The notes below the pieces were generated by a model, which was not told the DNA's origin, did no database searches, and saw only the letters and a program-made list of their open reading frames with translations. Below, piece by piece: positions 31,408 through 41,198 of a DNA stretch of 64,000 nucleotides. The stretch is from the NCBI GenBank assembly GCA_016197365.1, contig JACPVS010000006.1, positions 558,001-622,000 of the forward strand, given 5' to 3'. A program made the position numbers and the translations under genes. The stretch comes from Mycolicibacterium cosmeticum. GTDB taxonomy: Bacteria > Actinomycetota > Actinomycetes > Mycobacteriales > Mycobacteriaceae. Position 1 is the stretch's first letter. The number at the start of each line of letters is the position of its first letter.

Positions 31408-32945
31408 CCACCATGCACTCCACCCTGCCCACCGCCGGAGAGCTTCGTGACCAGGTGTGCCTGGCGCTGCAGGCCATCGGCGCAGACTTCACCGAATCCG
31501 AAACCGGGCTGCCTGCAAGCACTCCGATCACCGGTGACGTCCTGTTCACCGTCGCCGAACAGTCGGCCGCCGAGGCTCGGACCGCGATAGGTCAGGCCGC
31601 CGAGGCATTCGCGACGTGGCGCACCACGCCGGCACCGGTCCGCGGCCAGGTGGTGGCGCGGCTCGGTGAACTGCTCATCGAACACAAGGCCGACCTCGCC
31701 ACTCTGGTGACCGTCGAGGCCGGCAAGATCACCTCCGAGGCGCTCGGCGAGGTGCAGGAGATGATCGACATCTGCCAGTTCGCCGTCGGACTGTCCCGGC
31801 AGCTCTACGGCAAGACCATCGCCTCCGAACGGCCGGGGCACCGGTTGATGGAGACGTGGCATCCGCTCGGGGTGGTCGGCGTGGTCACCGCGTTCAACTT
31901 CCCGGTGGCCGTCTGGGCCTGGAACACCGCCGTCGCCCTGGTCTGCGGGGACACCGTGGTCTGGAAGCCCTCGGAGCTGACACCACTGACCGCGGTGGCC
32001 TGTCACGCGTTGATCGAACGGGCCGCCTCCGACGTGGGTGCCCCGGCGCATATCTCACGACTCATCCAGGGCGGCCGGGAGATCGGCGAACTCTTGGTCG
32101 ACGATCCCCGGGTCGCGCTGCTGAGCGCCACCGGCTCGGTGCGGATGGGCCGGGAGGTCGGCCCACGCGTCGCGCAGCGGTTCGGCAAGGCCTTGCTCGA
32201 GTTGGGCGGGAACAACGCCGCCATCGTCACGCCGTCGGCCGATCTCGACCTCGCGCTGCGCGGCATCGTGTTCTCCGCCGCGGGCACCGCGGGGCAGCGC
32301 TGCACCACCCTGCGCCGGGTCATCGCGCATCGCTCGGTCGTCGACGAGCTGGTCACCCGGATCACGGCCGCCTACCGCAGCCTGCCGGTCGGCAATCCCG
32401 CGGCCGCCGGCACGTTGGTCGGCCCACTGGTGCACGAACGCGCCTATCGCGACATGGTGGGAGCGTTGGAGCAGGCCCGCGCCGATGGCGGCGAGGTGGT
32501 CGGCGGTGACCGCGTCGACTTCGGAGATTCGGCCGGCGAGGGCTCGTACTACGTCCGTCCGGCGGTGGTGCGGATGCCTGCGCAAACCGCAGTGGTGCAC
32601 GACGAAACCTTCGCTCCCATCCTGTATGTGCTGACCTACGACACCCTGGACGAGGCGATCGCCCTGAACAATGAGGTGCCACAGGGCCTTTCGTCGGCGA
32701 TCTTCACCACCGACATCCGGGAGGCGGAGCGCTTCATGGCCGCCGACGGCTCGGACTGCGGTATTGCCAACGTCAACATCGGCACGTCGGGTGCGGAGAT
32801 CGGCGGCGCGTTCGGCGGGGAGAAGCAGACCGGTGGCGGCCGTGAATCGGGCTCGGATTCGTGGCGGGCGTATATGCGCCGGGCCACCAACACCGTCAAC
32901 TACTCGTCCGATCTGCCGCTCGCTCAGGGGGTGCAATTCGGCTGA
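31404..32945 (+). CDS. pcd: Piperideine-6-carboxylate (alpha-aminoadipate semialdehyde) dehydrogenase
   Basis: A 513-residue aldehyde dehydrogenase of the ALDH7 (antiquitin-like) group. The catalytic Cys is in Gly-Gln-Arg-Cys-Thr-Thr (about residue 300), the general-base Glu in Leu-Glu-Leu-Gly-Gly-Asn (about 268), and the NAD loop in Thr-Gly-Ser-Val-Arg-Met-Gly. It oxidises the Lat product to L-2-aminoadipate. Same position as Rv3293. Start overlaps the hglS stop by 4 bp, and the gene stands divergent from lrpA-lat. Confidence 0.93.
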   Translation: MTTMHSTLPTAGELRDQVCLALQAIGADFTESETGLPASTPITGDVLFTVAEQSAAEARTAIGQAAEAFATWRTTPAPVRGQVVARLGELLIEHKADLATLVTVEAGKITSEALGEVQEMIDICQFAVGLSRQLYGKTIASERPGHRLMETWHPLGVVGVVTAFNFPVAVWAWNTAVALVCGDTVVWKPSELTPLTAVACHALIERAASDVGAPAHISRLIQGGREIGELLVDDPRVALLSATGSVRMGREVGPRVAQRFGKALLELGGNNAAIVTPSADLDLALRGIVFSAAGTAGQRCTTLRRVIAHRSVVDELVTRITAAYRSLPVGNPAAAGTLVGPLVHERAYRDMVGALEQARADGGEVVGGDRVDFGDSAGEGSYYVRPAVVRMPAQTAVVHDETFAPILYVLTYDTLDEAIALNNEVPQGLSSAIFTTDIREAERFMAADGSDCGIANVNIGTSGAEIGGAFGGEKQTGGGRESGSDSWRAYMRRATNTVNYSSDLPLAQGVQFG

Positions 32946-32969
32946 CCGTCGGCGTCTTAGGATGGCTGC

Positions 32970-34883
32970 GTGACTGAGCAGGTCGAACAGCGGGAATTCC
33001 AGGCAGAGGCACGTCAGCTGTTGCAGTTGATGGTGCACTCCATCTACTCCAATAAGGACTCGTTCCTGCGTGAGCTGGTCTCCAATGCCTCCGATGCACT
33101 GGACAAGCTGCGGTTGGCGGCCTACCAGGACAAGGACCTGGACGTCGACACGTCCGACCTGCACATCGATATAGAGGTCGACAACAGCGCCCGAACGCTG
33201 ACGATCCGCGACAACGGCATCGGCATGACGCGCGACGAGGTGGTCGACCTGATCGGCACGCTCGCCAAGTCCGGCACCGGCGAGCTGCGCCGCAAGCTAA
33301 GCGAGGCGCAACAGGCCGGCGATGCCGAAGATCTGATCGGCCAGTTCGGTATCGGCTTCTACTCGACGTTCATGGTCGCCGACTCGGTGGTGCTGCTGAC
33401 CCGCAAGGCCGGCGAGAGCACCGCCACCCGTTGGGAATCCAGTGGCGACGGCACCTACACGATCGCGGCGGTAGAGGGTGCCCCGCAAGGCACCTCGGTC
33501 ACGTTGCACCTCAAGCCCGAGGACACCGAGGACTCGCTGCACGACTACACGTCGCCCTGGAAGATCAGGGAATTGATCAAGAAGTACTCCGACTTCATCT
33601 CCTGGCCGATCCGGATGGAGGTCGAGAAGACCGTCCCGGCACCGGAGGACGCCGAAGAGGGCACGGCGCCGACCACCACCGTGGAGACAGAGACGCTCAA
33701 CTCGCGTACCGCGCTGTGGGCCAAGCCCAAGAGCGAGGTCTCCGATGAGGAGTACGCGGAGTTCTACCGGCACATCTCGCACGCATGGGACGAGCCGCTC
33801 GACGTCATCGCGATGAAGGCTGAGGGCACCTTCGAATACCAGGCGCTGCTCTTCATCCCGTCGCAGGCCCCGTTCGACCTGTTCAATCGCGATGGGCACA
33901 CCGGCGTGCAGCTGTACGTCAAGCGTGTCTTCATCATGGGCGACTGTGATGAGCTGGTGCCGGAGTACCTGCGGTTCGTCAAGGGTGTCGTCGACGCACA
34001 GGATCTATCGCTCAACGTCTCTCGGGAGATCCTGCAGCAGGACCGCCAGATCAAGGTCATCCGCCGCAGCCTGACCAAGAAGGTGCTCTCGGCGATCAAG
34101 GACCTGCAGACGAACCGCCCCGACGGTTACGCGACGTTCTGGGCGCAGTTCGGCCGCGCGTTCAAGGAGGGCCTGCTCTCCGACCCCGACAATCGCGACA
34201 CAGTGCTGAAGCTGTCGTCGTTCGCGTCGACTCTCCATGACACGACGACCCTGACCGACTATGTCGGGCGGATGAAGGACGACCAGGAGCAGATCTTCTA
34301 CGCCACCGGCGAATCGCGCCAGTTGCTGGAGAAGTCACCGCACCTGGAGGCGTTCAAGGCCAAGGGTTACGAGGTGTTGCTACTCACCGATCCGGTCGAC
34401 GAAGTATGGGTCGAGTCGGTACCGGAGTTCGACGGCAAGGCGCTGCAGTCGGTCGCCAAGGGCGAGGTCGACCTCGGGTCCAAGGACGGATCGGCTTCCG
34501 ACTCCGACCGCCCGGACTTCGCCGAACTGCTCACCTGGCTGCAGGAGACGCTGGACGAGCACGTCAAGGAGGTCCGGCTGTCGACCCGACTGACGTCCTC
34601 ACCGGCGTGCCTGATCACCGACAGCTTCGGTATCACCCCGCAACTTGCGCGCATGTACCGCGCGTCGGGGCAGGAAGTGCCCATCGGCAAACGCATTCTG
34701 GAGCTCAACCCCGATCATGTCCTCATCGCGGGTCTGCGGGACGCCTTCGCGTCGTCGCAGGACGGGCTGAGCGATACTGCCGAGTTGATCTACGGCACAG
34801 CCCTTCTCGCCGAAGGCGGGTCCCTCGAAGATCCGGCGCGCTTCGCCGCCATTCTCGCTGACCGGTTGGCCAAAACCTTCTGA
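32970..34883 (+). CDS. htpG: Molecular chaperone HtpG (Hsp90)
   Basis: A 637-residue bacterial Hsp90. The GHKL ATPase domain (about 1-215) shows [18 protein letters not shown] and Gly-Gln-Phe-Gly-Ile-Gly-Phe-Tyr-Ser; the middle domain contains the catalytic Arg in Ser-Arg-Glu-Ile-Leu-Gln-Gln-Asp; a C-terminal dimerisation domain ends the protein without MEEVD. Length is normal. GTG start. In M. tuberculosis htpG lies elsewhere in the genome as I recall, so the gene may have moved here. Confidence 0.96.
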
Positions 34884-34940
34884 TTCCCCGCAGCCCGGGC
34901 GACGGTCCACTGTGTAGTTGTCAAGGTGCGTCAGACTCGG

Positions 34941-36275
34941 TCAAGCGGCGGCGGGCAGGTTGGTCATGCTTCGCCTCGTGTGTGATCGCAGATGCGTCGG
35001 TTCGGGGCCTGCCGGATCATGCGGTGGGATGAACCACGGGTGACGGTCAGGGCCCAGGTAGACCTGCCAGCCGCTGTGGTGGATCACGGTGTGGTGGCAC
35101 CGGCAGAACAGCACGCCGTTGTCGACGCAGGTGGTGCCCCCGGCGCTCCACGGTGTCATGTGGTGGGCGTCGCACCACGACACCGGCCTCCCGCAGCCGG
35201 GGAATGCGCAGCCACCATCGCGTGCCGCCAACGCTTTACGAAGCTTGGGCGGGAACAGCCGCTCGGCGCGACCGACGTCCAGTGGCGCGCCGGCGCCGTC
35301 GACAACCACCAACCCGGTAGTGCTGTCACAAGAGATCAGTTCGGCGGTGGCGACGGTGACCGGCCCGGTGAAGCCGAGGGTGTCCACGAACTCGTCACCG
35401 CGCATTCCTGCCTGTGCTGCGGTGGCGGGCCGGATCAGGGTGACGTGCGGGAGCACGCCGCCCGAGGTCGGGCGCCGCGAACTCGACAGGTAGTCACGCA
35501 CCATTTGACCGAACGCGTCCGCGCGACGTCTGCCGGTCGACCGTGGGTCCGGTGACCCATCCGGTAGCGGCACGGGCCGGCACAACGGATCCAACGCTGC
35601 GAACAGTTCCTCACCGGTCAGCACATCGAGATCGAGGGTGGCGCTCACCCGCCCTTCGTCGTTCTGCAGCAGTGTCATCTCGTTGAGATCGCCGTTCTCG
35701 GCGACCGGCACCGCCCCCTCCACGAGCGGTAGTGCGGCGGCTCTGTCGATGGCGATCTCCCGGGCTTTCTTGCTGACGTCCGCGGGCGTGGTCTGGATCA
35801 TCAGCTTCGTGACGACCTTCGCCCTGTCATCGTCGGACAACTCGGCCCGGCTGCCGATGTGTGTGACTCCCCGTCCGACGGCGTCGGCGAACTCGATGCC
35901 GAGCCCACCGAGACGCTGTAGCCGGGTGAGGGCCGGCAGCGTGTGCGCCGCGCGCCCGACCCGCGCCGCCCGGTGTGCCGCGCCGGGGGCCACGCCAAGG
36001 CTGGTCAGCAGGTCGGCCCCGGAACGCACGTGTCGGCGGGCGGGGATCCCGAGACGCTCGGCGGCGGCGGTCGCTTGGACGATCACATGGTCGAACAGAT
36101 TCTTGGCGATGACCGCGGACGCCAGCACCGCGAGCAGGTTCTGTTCATCGACCATCCGCCGGGGACAGTCGAGCAGATGGAACAGAGTGCGAGCGGCACC
36201 CTCGTCGGGTGGGGGCGCCGCGGCGAGATCGTCGACGAGCGCATTGACGAAGGTGTCGAGATGGACCGCGTCCAT
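34941..36275 (-). CDS. DUF222 / HNH endonuclease (13E12-type family)
   Basis: A 444-residue protein: a helical DUF222 domain (most of the N-terminal 330 residues) and a C-terminal HNH domain with Cys-Ala-Phe-Pro-Gly-Cys, Cys-Asp-Ala-His-His and Cys-Arg-Cys-His-His, which holds a zinc ribbon and the catalytic His. These 13E12 proteins are multicopy in mycobacteria and are often associated with genome rearrangement points; their role is unproven. I prefer ATG 36275 (GAGAGG 9 nt upstream) to 36323. It borders the catabolic block to its right, which may mark the insertion site. No flanking repeats were seen. Confidence 0.85.
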   Translation of the reverse strand: MDAVHLDTFVNALVDDLAAAPPPDEGAARTLFHLLDCPRRMVDEQNLLAVLASAVIAKNLFDHVIVQATAAAERLGIPARRHVRSGADLLTSLGVAPGAAHRAARVGRAAHTLPALTRLQRLGGLGIEFADAVGRGVTHIGSRAELSDDDRAKVVTKLMIQTTPADVSKKAREIAIDRAAALPLVEGAVPVAENGDLNEMTLLQNDEGRVSATLDLDVLTGEELFAALDPLCRPVPLPDGSPDPRSTGRRRADAFGQMVRDYLSSSRRPTSGGVLPHVTLIRPATAAQAGMRGDEFVDTLGFTGPVTVATAELISCDSTTGLVVVDGAGAPLDVGRAERLFPPKLRKALAARDGGCAFPGCGRPVSWCDAHHMTPWSAGGTTCVDNGVLFCRCHHTVIHHSGWQVYLGPDRHPWFIPPHDPAGPEPTHLRSHTRRSMTNLPAAA

Positions 36276-36477
36276 GCCGCATAACCTCTCGAAGAAGGTG
36301 CGTACAGGCTCAGAAAGGCACATTGGTTCGGGCGGTCCGGCAGGGACCTACGAACCCTCGGCGACATCGTCGCGGCAAAGCTCACCGTGTGTGGATCGGG
36401 AGCAACAATTCATTCGAACGTGTGTTCGACACTACACCTCGTGGCGAGCCCACGCAAGCGGGCGGCCATCGCAGGTT

Positions 36478-37626
36478 CTAGCGCCGGACGCCGGCGTCCA
36501 GTTCGGCCAATACCGACTCGGTGTCGGCGCCCAGTTCCGGCGCGTAGCCGCGCACCCGACCCGGGGTGCGTGAAAACCAGGTCGGGACACCGGGAAAGCG
36601 CACCGGGCCGTGCGGGGTGTCCACCGTCTCGAACAGGCCGACCGCATTGAGGTGCGGGTCGTCGAACAGTGCGTCCGGGGTGTTGATCGGCGCGGCGGGG
36701 ATCTCCAACTCCCGGAACAGGCCCAGCCATTCGTCGGTGGTGCGTTCCTTCAGCGTCTGCGCCACCAGCCCGTACACGGTGTCGATCTGGCGGGCCCGTT
36801 GCTCCAGGGTGTCGAATTCCGCAGTGTTCCATGCCGGTTGGACACGGTCGATGAATCCGCGCCAGTGCTTGTCGTTGTAGATCAGCGCCGCTATCTGGCC
36901 GTCCTTGGTCTCGTACGGTCGCCGATTGGGCGCCACCGTGCGCGGATAGACGGCAGGCCCGAGCGGGGGTGAGAACATCGCCCCGTTCGCGTGTTCGACC
37001 AGCATGAAGGAGGCCATCGTCTCGAACATGCTGACCTCCACCTCCTGGCCTTCGCCGGTGCGTTCGCGGTGGAACAGCGCCATCATGGTGGCGTACAACG
37101 CGGTCAGCCCGGCAACCTTGTCGGCCATGATGGTGCCGACGTAACTGGCCTCACCGGTCAACTGTTGTTGCACCGCAGGCAATCCGCACTCGGCCTGGAT
37201 GGTGTCGTCGTAGGCGGGCCGGTCCGCGTCCGGCCCGCGGCGGCCGTACCCGTAGCAGTTGGTGTAGACGACGGATGGGTTCAGCGCGACGACGTCGTCG
37301 TACCCGAATCCGAGCTTGGCGATCGCCTTTGCCCGCATCGAGTGGATGAACACGTCGGCGGTCTCGATCAGTCCACGCAGCGCCGCCTTGCCCGCCTCGG
37401 TCTGCAGATCCAGCACGATCGCCCGTTTGCCGCGGTTGACGTTGACGAACACCCCGCTCATCCCCGGCGACGGTCCCACCGAGATGAATCGGGTGTTATC
37501 TCCCTGTGGCGGTTCGACTTTGATCACGTCGGCGCCCATGTCGGCCATGATCTGGGTGCAGTAGGGACCCATCACCATGGCGGTGAGGTCGACGACCCGC
37601 ACCCCGTCCAGCGGTCCATCAACCAT
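36478..37626 (-). CDS. CaiB/BaiF-type (class III) CoA transferase
   Basis: A 382-residue family III CoA transferase. Characteristic are the N-terminal Gly-Val-Arg-Val-Val-Asp-Leu-Thr, Gly-Ala-Asp-Val-Ile-Lys-Val-Glu-Pro-Pro and Asn-Arg-Gly-Lys-Arg-Ala-Ile-Val-Leu-Asp-Leu motifs; the catalytic Asp is in Pro-Ala-Tyr-Asp-Asp-Thr-Ile-Gln-Ala. It moves CoA between acyl groups without ATP. Last of seven leftward genes; its start overlaps the upstream SDR gene by 8 bp. Likely it activates or recycles a carboxylic acid formed in the pathway. Confidence 0.9.
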   Translation of the reverse strand: MVDGPLDGVRVVDLTAMVMGPYCTQIMADMGADVIKVEPPQGDNTRFISVGPSPGMSGVFVNVNRGKRAIVLDLQTEAGKAALRGLIETADVFIHSMRAKAIAKLGFGYDDVVALNPSVVYTNCYGYGRRGPDADRPAYDDTIQAECGLPAVQQQLTGEASYVGTIMADKVAGLTALYATMMALFHRERTGEGQEVEVSMFETMASFMLVEHANGAMFSPPLGPAVYPRTVAPNRRPYETKDGQIAALIYNDKHWRGFIDRVQPAWNTAEFDTLEQRARQIDTVYGLVAQTLKERTTDEWLGLFRELEIPAAPINTPDALFDDPHLNAVGLFETVDTPHGPVRFPGVPTWFSRTPGRVRGYAPELGADTESVLAELDAGVRR

Positions 37627-38527
37627 GGTGTGCCTTCTCGAAGCTGTAGCGGATGTGGTCGGTGTGGGCATCGGGCACCACGGGAAAGATCACCGGTTCC
37701 GCGGTGTCGCGGATTCCGTCGATATTGTCGGCGACGTCCTCGATGGTCCACGACGGCCTGTACACCCCCGGGGTCTCGGCAATGACCGCCCTGGCCACCC
37801 TGCCACCGATGGCAATCAGCATCTCGCCTGTCACAGAGCAGGTTTCGTGGGCGAGCCAGCCGACGGCAGGTGCCACCAGTTCGGGACCCATGGGTGGGTA
37901 TGCCGACGTGTCGATACCCTCGGCCATCCGGGTGACCGCGCTCGGGACGATCACATTGCACCGGACGTCGTGTTCGGCACCCTCGAGCGCCGCGACATTG
38001 GACAGTCCGATCAGCCCGGCCTTGGCGACACCGTAGTTGGCCACATTGTGGTTGCCGTAGAGGCCACCGATGGACGAGGTGAGCACAATGCGCCCGTAGC
38101 CGGCGGCGCACATCACCGGAAATGCCGGGCGGACAACGTGAAATGCACCGCGCAGGTGCACATCCAGAACCGCCTCGAAATCCTCGTAGCTCAGATCCTT
38201 CAATGACCCGCGCCGCACCGTCCCGGCATTGTGGATCAGAATGTCGACCCGGCCGAACCGTTGCATCGCGGTCTCGACGATGGCACGGCCCCCTTCGGGG
38301 GTGGCCACGGAGTCGGTACTGACGTCGGCTTGCCCACCCGCAGCGCGGATTTCGTCGACGACCTGCTGCGCGGGACCGGCGTCGGAGCCGTCACCGGTGA
38401 GGCTGCCGCCGGGGTCGTTGACCACCACCGCGGCACCACGAGCAGCGAGCAGCAGCGCATACTCCCGGCCGAGTCCGCGTCCGGCCCCGGTGATGACGGC
38501 GACGCGCCCATCGAAGTTCAGACTCAA
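37619..38527 (-). CDS. SDR oxidoreductase, HSD17B4-like (hydroxyacyl-CoA dehydrogenase type)
   Basis: A 302-residue short-chain dehydrogenase. Cofactor motif Gly-Ala-Gly-Arg-Gly-Leu-Gly (residues 14-20), Asn-Asp-Pro-Gly-Gly after strand 2, His-Asn-Ala-Gly (about 100), catalytic Ser in Thr-Ser-Ser-Ile-Gly and Tyr-x-x-x-Lys in Tyr-Gly-Val-Ala-Lys. The long insert after strand 2 and the C-terminal extension are those of the peroxisomal multifunctional enzyme type 2 dehydrogenase, which acts on 3-hydroxyacyl-CoA. Start is TTG 38527, coupled to the TauD stop by a TTGA overlap; no better in-frame start exists. Confidence 0.87.
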   Translation of the reverse strand: MSLNFDGRVAVITGAGRGLGREYALLLAARGAAVVVNDPGGSLTGDGSDAGPAQQVVDEIRAAGGQADVSTDSVATPEGGRAIVETAMQRFGRVDILIHNAGTVRRGSLKDLSYEDFEAVLDVHLRGAFHVVRPAFPVMCAAGYGRIVLTSSIGGLYGNHNVANYGVAKAGLIGLSNVAALEGAEHDVRCNVIVPSAVTRMAEGIDTSAYPPMGPELVAPAVGWLAHETCSVTGEMLIAIGGRVARAVIAETPGVYRPSWTIEDVADNIDGIRDTAEPVIFPVVPDAHTDHIRYSFEKAHHG

Positions 38528-39354
38528 GCGAACGGTTCCTCACCCTCGAGCTTGGTGCGCTGCAACAGCCGCCCCGAACTCGGGTCATACGGGGTGGCGC
38601 GGTGCATGGTGCCGGTGTTGTCCCAGATCACCAGGTCGCCGACGGTCCACTTGTGCCGATAGGTGAAATCCGGCTGGGTGGCCCAATCACGCAGGTGCAC
38701 CAGCAGTTCGGCGCTTCTCTTGAAATCGATGTCGACGATGTGACGAGCCGTGGCACCCAGCACCAGGGACTTGCGGCCGGACTTGTGCGTCCACACCAGG
38801 GGCAGCTCCCGATCCCCGATGGCCATCATCCGGCGCAGGGTCTTGGCAGCGGGCTCGGGGTCGTAGTAGAACAACGTGTTCCACGCCGAGTGCATCGCGC
38901 GCAGGTCCTCGATCTCCGCCTTGTCCGCGTCCGACAGATCGTCGTAGGCGGCGTAGGTGTTGCAGAACTCGGTGTCACCCTCGTCCGGGTTGCCCAGCGC
39001 CACGCTCTGCAGCAGCGAGGCCAGGATCGGCACCTCGTTCATGGTGCCGTCGATATGCCAGTACAGGGATCCCTTGAGATAGTCGGCCTGCTTGTTCACC
39101 TCGGTGTCCAGGGATACCTTGTACAGCTTCTCGCCGAAGTGTTCGGCCGCAAAGGTTCCGAGTGTCTCGGTGAAAGCGATCTGCTCATCGTCGGTGAAAC
39201 CGATCTGGGGGAACACCAGCACGCCACGCTGTTCCAGCAGTTCCCGGATGGTCCCGGAATGCTCGCCGGAGAGCAGGGCGGCCTTGTCGGCGCGGATCTC
39301 GGTGCCGATACGGGGCTTGATGTCCCGGGTGTCGAGCACAGTCGCGGTGGTCAT
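38524..39354 (-). CDS. TauD/TfdA-family 2-oxoglutarate dioxygenase
   Basis: A 276-residue non-haem iron enzyme. The His-x-Asp pair is in Trp-His-Ile-Asp-Gly-Thr (about residues 99-101), the distal His in Gly-Thr-Met-His-Arg-Ala-Thr-Pro-Tyr-Asp (about 250), and Arg-Leu-Leu-Gln-Arg provides the 2-oxoglutarate Arg. All ligands present. TauD relatives oxidise sulfonates, aromatic ethers and other carboxylated substrates; here the context suggests a catabolic hydroxylation. Start overlaps the BVMO stop by 4 bp (ATGA). Confidence 0.88.
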   Translation of the reverse strand: MTTATVLDTRDIKPRIGTEIRADKAALLSGEHSGTIRELLEQRGVLVFPQIGFTDDEQIAFTETLGTFAAEHFGEKLYKVSLDTEVNKQADYLKGSLYWHIDGTMNEVPILASLLQSVALGNPDEGDTEFCNTYAAYDDLSDADKAEIEDLRAMHSAWNTLFYYDPEPAAKTLRRMMAIGDRELPLVWTHKSGRKSLVLGATARHIVDIDFKRSAELLVHLRDWATQPDFTYRHKWTVGDLVIWDNTGTMHRATPYDPSSGRLLQRTKLEGEEPFA

Positions 39355-41198
39355 GGCTGCAGCTCCAGTCCGTCGAGGTTGCCCTCGGCCCGCCAGTCGG
39401 CGAGCAGATCATCGAAGGCGTAGAACCCGGGCGAGTAGAAATCGCCGAGGAACGACCCGTTCCGTTCCGCGCCGCCGCGGCCCTCGTTGTTGTAATAGCC
39501 AGGCGTGCAGGAGAGTTCGAATGCCGAGTTGTCCATCGCCAAGCCGCGGACCGTCGAGACCCAGGCGTCCTGCCCGTCCTGACTGGGCTCGACGGTACTG
39601 GCGCCGCGTTTCTGAGCCTCGGCAATCAGGTAGGAGATGTGCTTGGCTTGCTGTTCGAACATCGCCGTGGTGTTGGCCGATACTCCGCCCTGGATGAACC
39701 CCATGAAGAACTGGTTGGGGAAACCGCGGCTGGTCATGCCGTGCAGCGTCTTGTAGTCGTTCTGCCAGTGGTCGAACAGGGACACTCCGTCGCGGCCCAC
39801 GATGCTGTCCACCGCGAATCGGCGGCTGATCTCGGTGGAGATCTCGAAGCCGCTCGCGAAGATCACGCAGTCGACCTCGTATTCGACACCGTTGGCGACG
39901 ATCCCCTTCTCGGTCAGTCTCTCCACGCCCTTGGACGCCGCCACGTCGACGAGCGTCACATTGGGGCGATTGAACGACGCCAGATAGTGCTCGCTGGAGG
40001 ACGGCCTCTTGCACATGAAGCGGTAGTACGGCTTGAGCGCTTCGGCGGTGTCCGGGTCCTCGACGATCGCGGCGACGCGGCGGCGCAGTCGCTCCATGAT
40101 CTTGTAGTCTTCCTCTTCCCGGAAGGCCATGATCTGCTCGATGGTCACCGACGCGGGATCATCGCTGTCCGCGATGCGGGCGGTCAGGTTGCGTCCGAGC
40201 TCAGTCCAGAAGTCGCAGACCAGATCCGGCTCACCGAACACCACGCCGACGAACGGCGACCAGTTGTGGAAGTTGCGCTTTCGCTCTTCCTGCCACCCGG
40301 GCTGCAGGGTTGCGGCCCACGCGGAGTCGGTGAGTGGGTTGGAACGCTCGTCGACCGACGACGGCGTCCGCTGGAATACGAAGACCTGCTGGGCATCGCG
40401 GCCGAGGTGCGGTACCAGCTGGATGCCGGTGGCTCCGGTGCCGACCAGCGCGACGCGCTTGTCTGCCAATTTGTGCAGGCCGCCGTCGGCGTCACCGCCG
40501 GTGTAGTCGTAATCCCAGCGCGCGGAATGAAACACGTGGCCCGCGAAATCTTTGATGCCGGGGATCCCGGGCAGTTTCGGGCGGTTGTAGGACCCCTGTG
40601 CCATCACCACGAAACGGGCCCGGATGTCGTCGCCCCGGTCGGTGGTGATCTGCCAGCGCTGCGTCTCGTCCTCCCAACGCATGTCGCGCACCTGGGTGGA
40701 GAACAGTGCGCCGTCGTAGAGGCCGAAGTGCTTGCCGATGTTGCGGCAGTGCTGGAAGATCTCGGCTCCGTCGGCGAACTTCTTGGACGGCATGAAGTCG
40801 AGTTCTTCGAGCAGCGGGATGTAGCAGTAAGCGTCGTTGTCGCACTGGATTCCGGGGAACCGGTTCCAGTACCACACGCCACCGAAGTCGCCGGCCATCT
40901 CGACGACGCGGATGCCTTCGACGCCGGCCTTCTTCAGATGCGCCCCGGCCAGCAGCCCGGCGAAGCCGCCGCCGAGAATGACGACGTCGACGTTCTCGGC
41001 GATCGGGTCGCGCTCCGTCGCCGTCGTGTACGGGTCAACTTCGTAGAAATCGGCGAAATCGCCTTCAAGCTCCAGATACTGATCGGCGCCCTCGGGTCGC
41101 AGACGCTTGGCGCGCTCCTGCGCGTACTTCTCCCGGATGGCGGGGATGTCGATATCGGTCGGGGTATCGGTGGGCCCGCAGGTGTTCACGTCGGTCAT
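39351..41198 (-). CDS. Type I Baeyer-Villiger monooxygenase
   Basis: A 615-residue FAD/NADPH monooxygenase. The first Rossmann motif is Gly-Gly-Gly-Phe-Ala-Gly (about residues 76-81), the BVMO fingerprint Phe-x-Gly-x-x-x-His-x-x-x-Trp-Asp is present (about 220-231), and the second Rossmann motif Gly-Thr-Gly-Ala-Thr-Gly follows (about 255). Length and N-terminal extension of about 70 residues are like cyclic-ketone and steroid BVMOs. It inserts oxygen next to a ketone to give an ester or lactone. Coupled by overlaps to the LLM gene before and the TauD gene after. Confidence 0.92.
   Translation of the reverse strand: MTDVNTCGPTDTPTDIDIPAIREKYAQERAKRLRPEGADQYLELEGDFADFYEVDPYTTATERDPIAENVDVVILGGGFAGLLAGAHLKKAGVEGIRVVEMAGDFGGVWYWNRFPGIQCDNDAYCYIPLLEELDFMPSKKFADGAEIFQHCRNIGKHFGLYDGALFSTQVRDMRWEDETQRWQITTDRGDDIRARFVVMAQGSYNRPKLPGIPGIKDFAGHVFHSARWDYDYTGGDADGGLHKLADKRVALVGTGATGIQLVPHLGRDAQQVFVFQRTPSSVDERSNPLTDSAWAATLQPGWQEERKRNFHNWSPFVGVVFGEPDLVCDFWTELGRNLTARIADSDDPASVTIEQIMAFREEEDYKIMERLRRRVAAIVEDPDTAEALKPYYRFMCKRPSSSEHYLASFNRPNVTLVDVAASKGVERLTEKGIVANGVEYEVDCVIFASGFEISTEISRRFAVDSIVGRDGVSLFDHWQNDYKTLHGMTSRGFPNQFFMGFIQGGVSANTTAMFEQQAKHISYLIAEAQKRGASTVEPSQDGQDAWVSTVRGLAMDNSAFELSCTPGYYNNEGRGGAERNGSFLGDFYSPGFYAFDDLLADWRAEGNLDGLELQP

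Noticed and set aside
34941..36275. HNH/DUF222 gene considered as an insertion sequence or intein endonuclease
   Set aside because: No transposase, terminal inverted repeats, target duplications or host-protein splicing; it is a standard mycobacterial 13E12 family gene.
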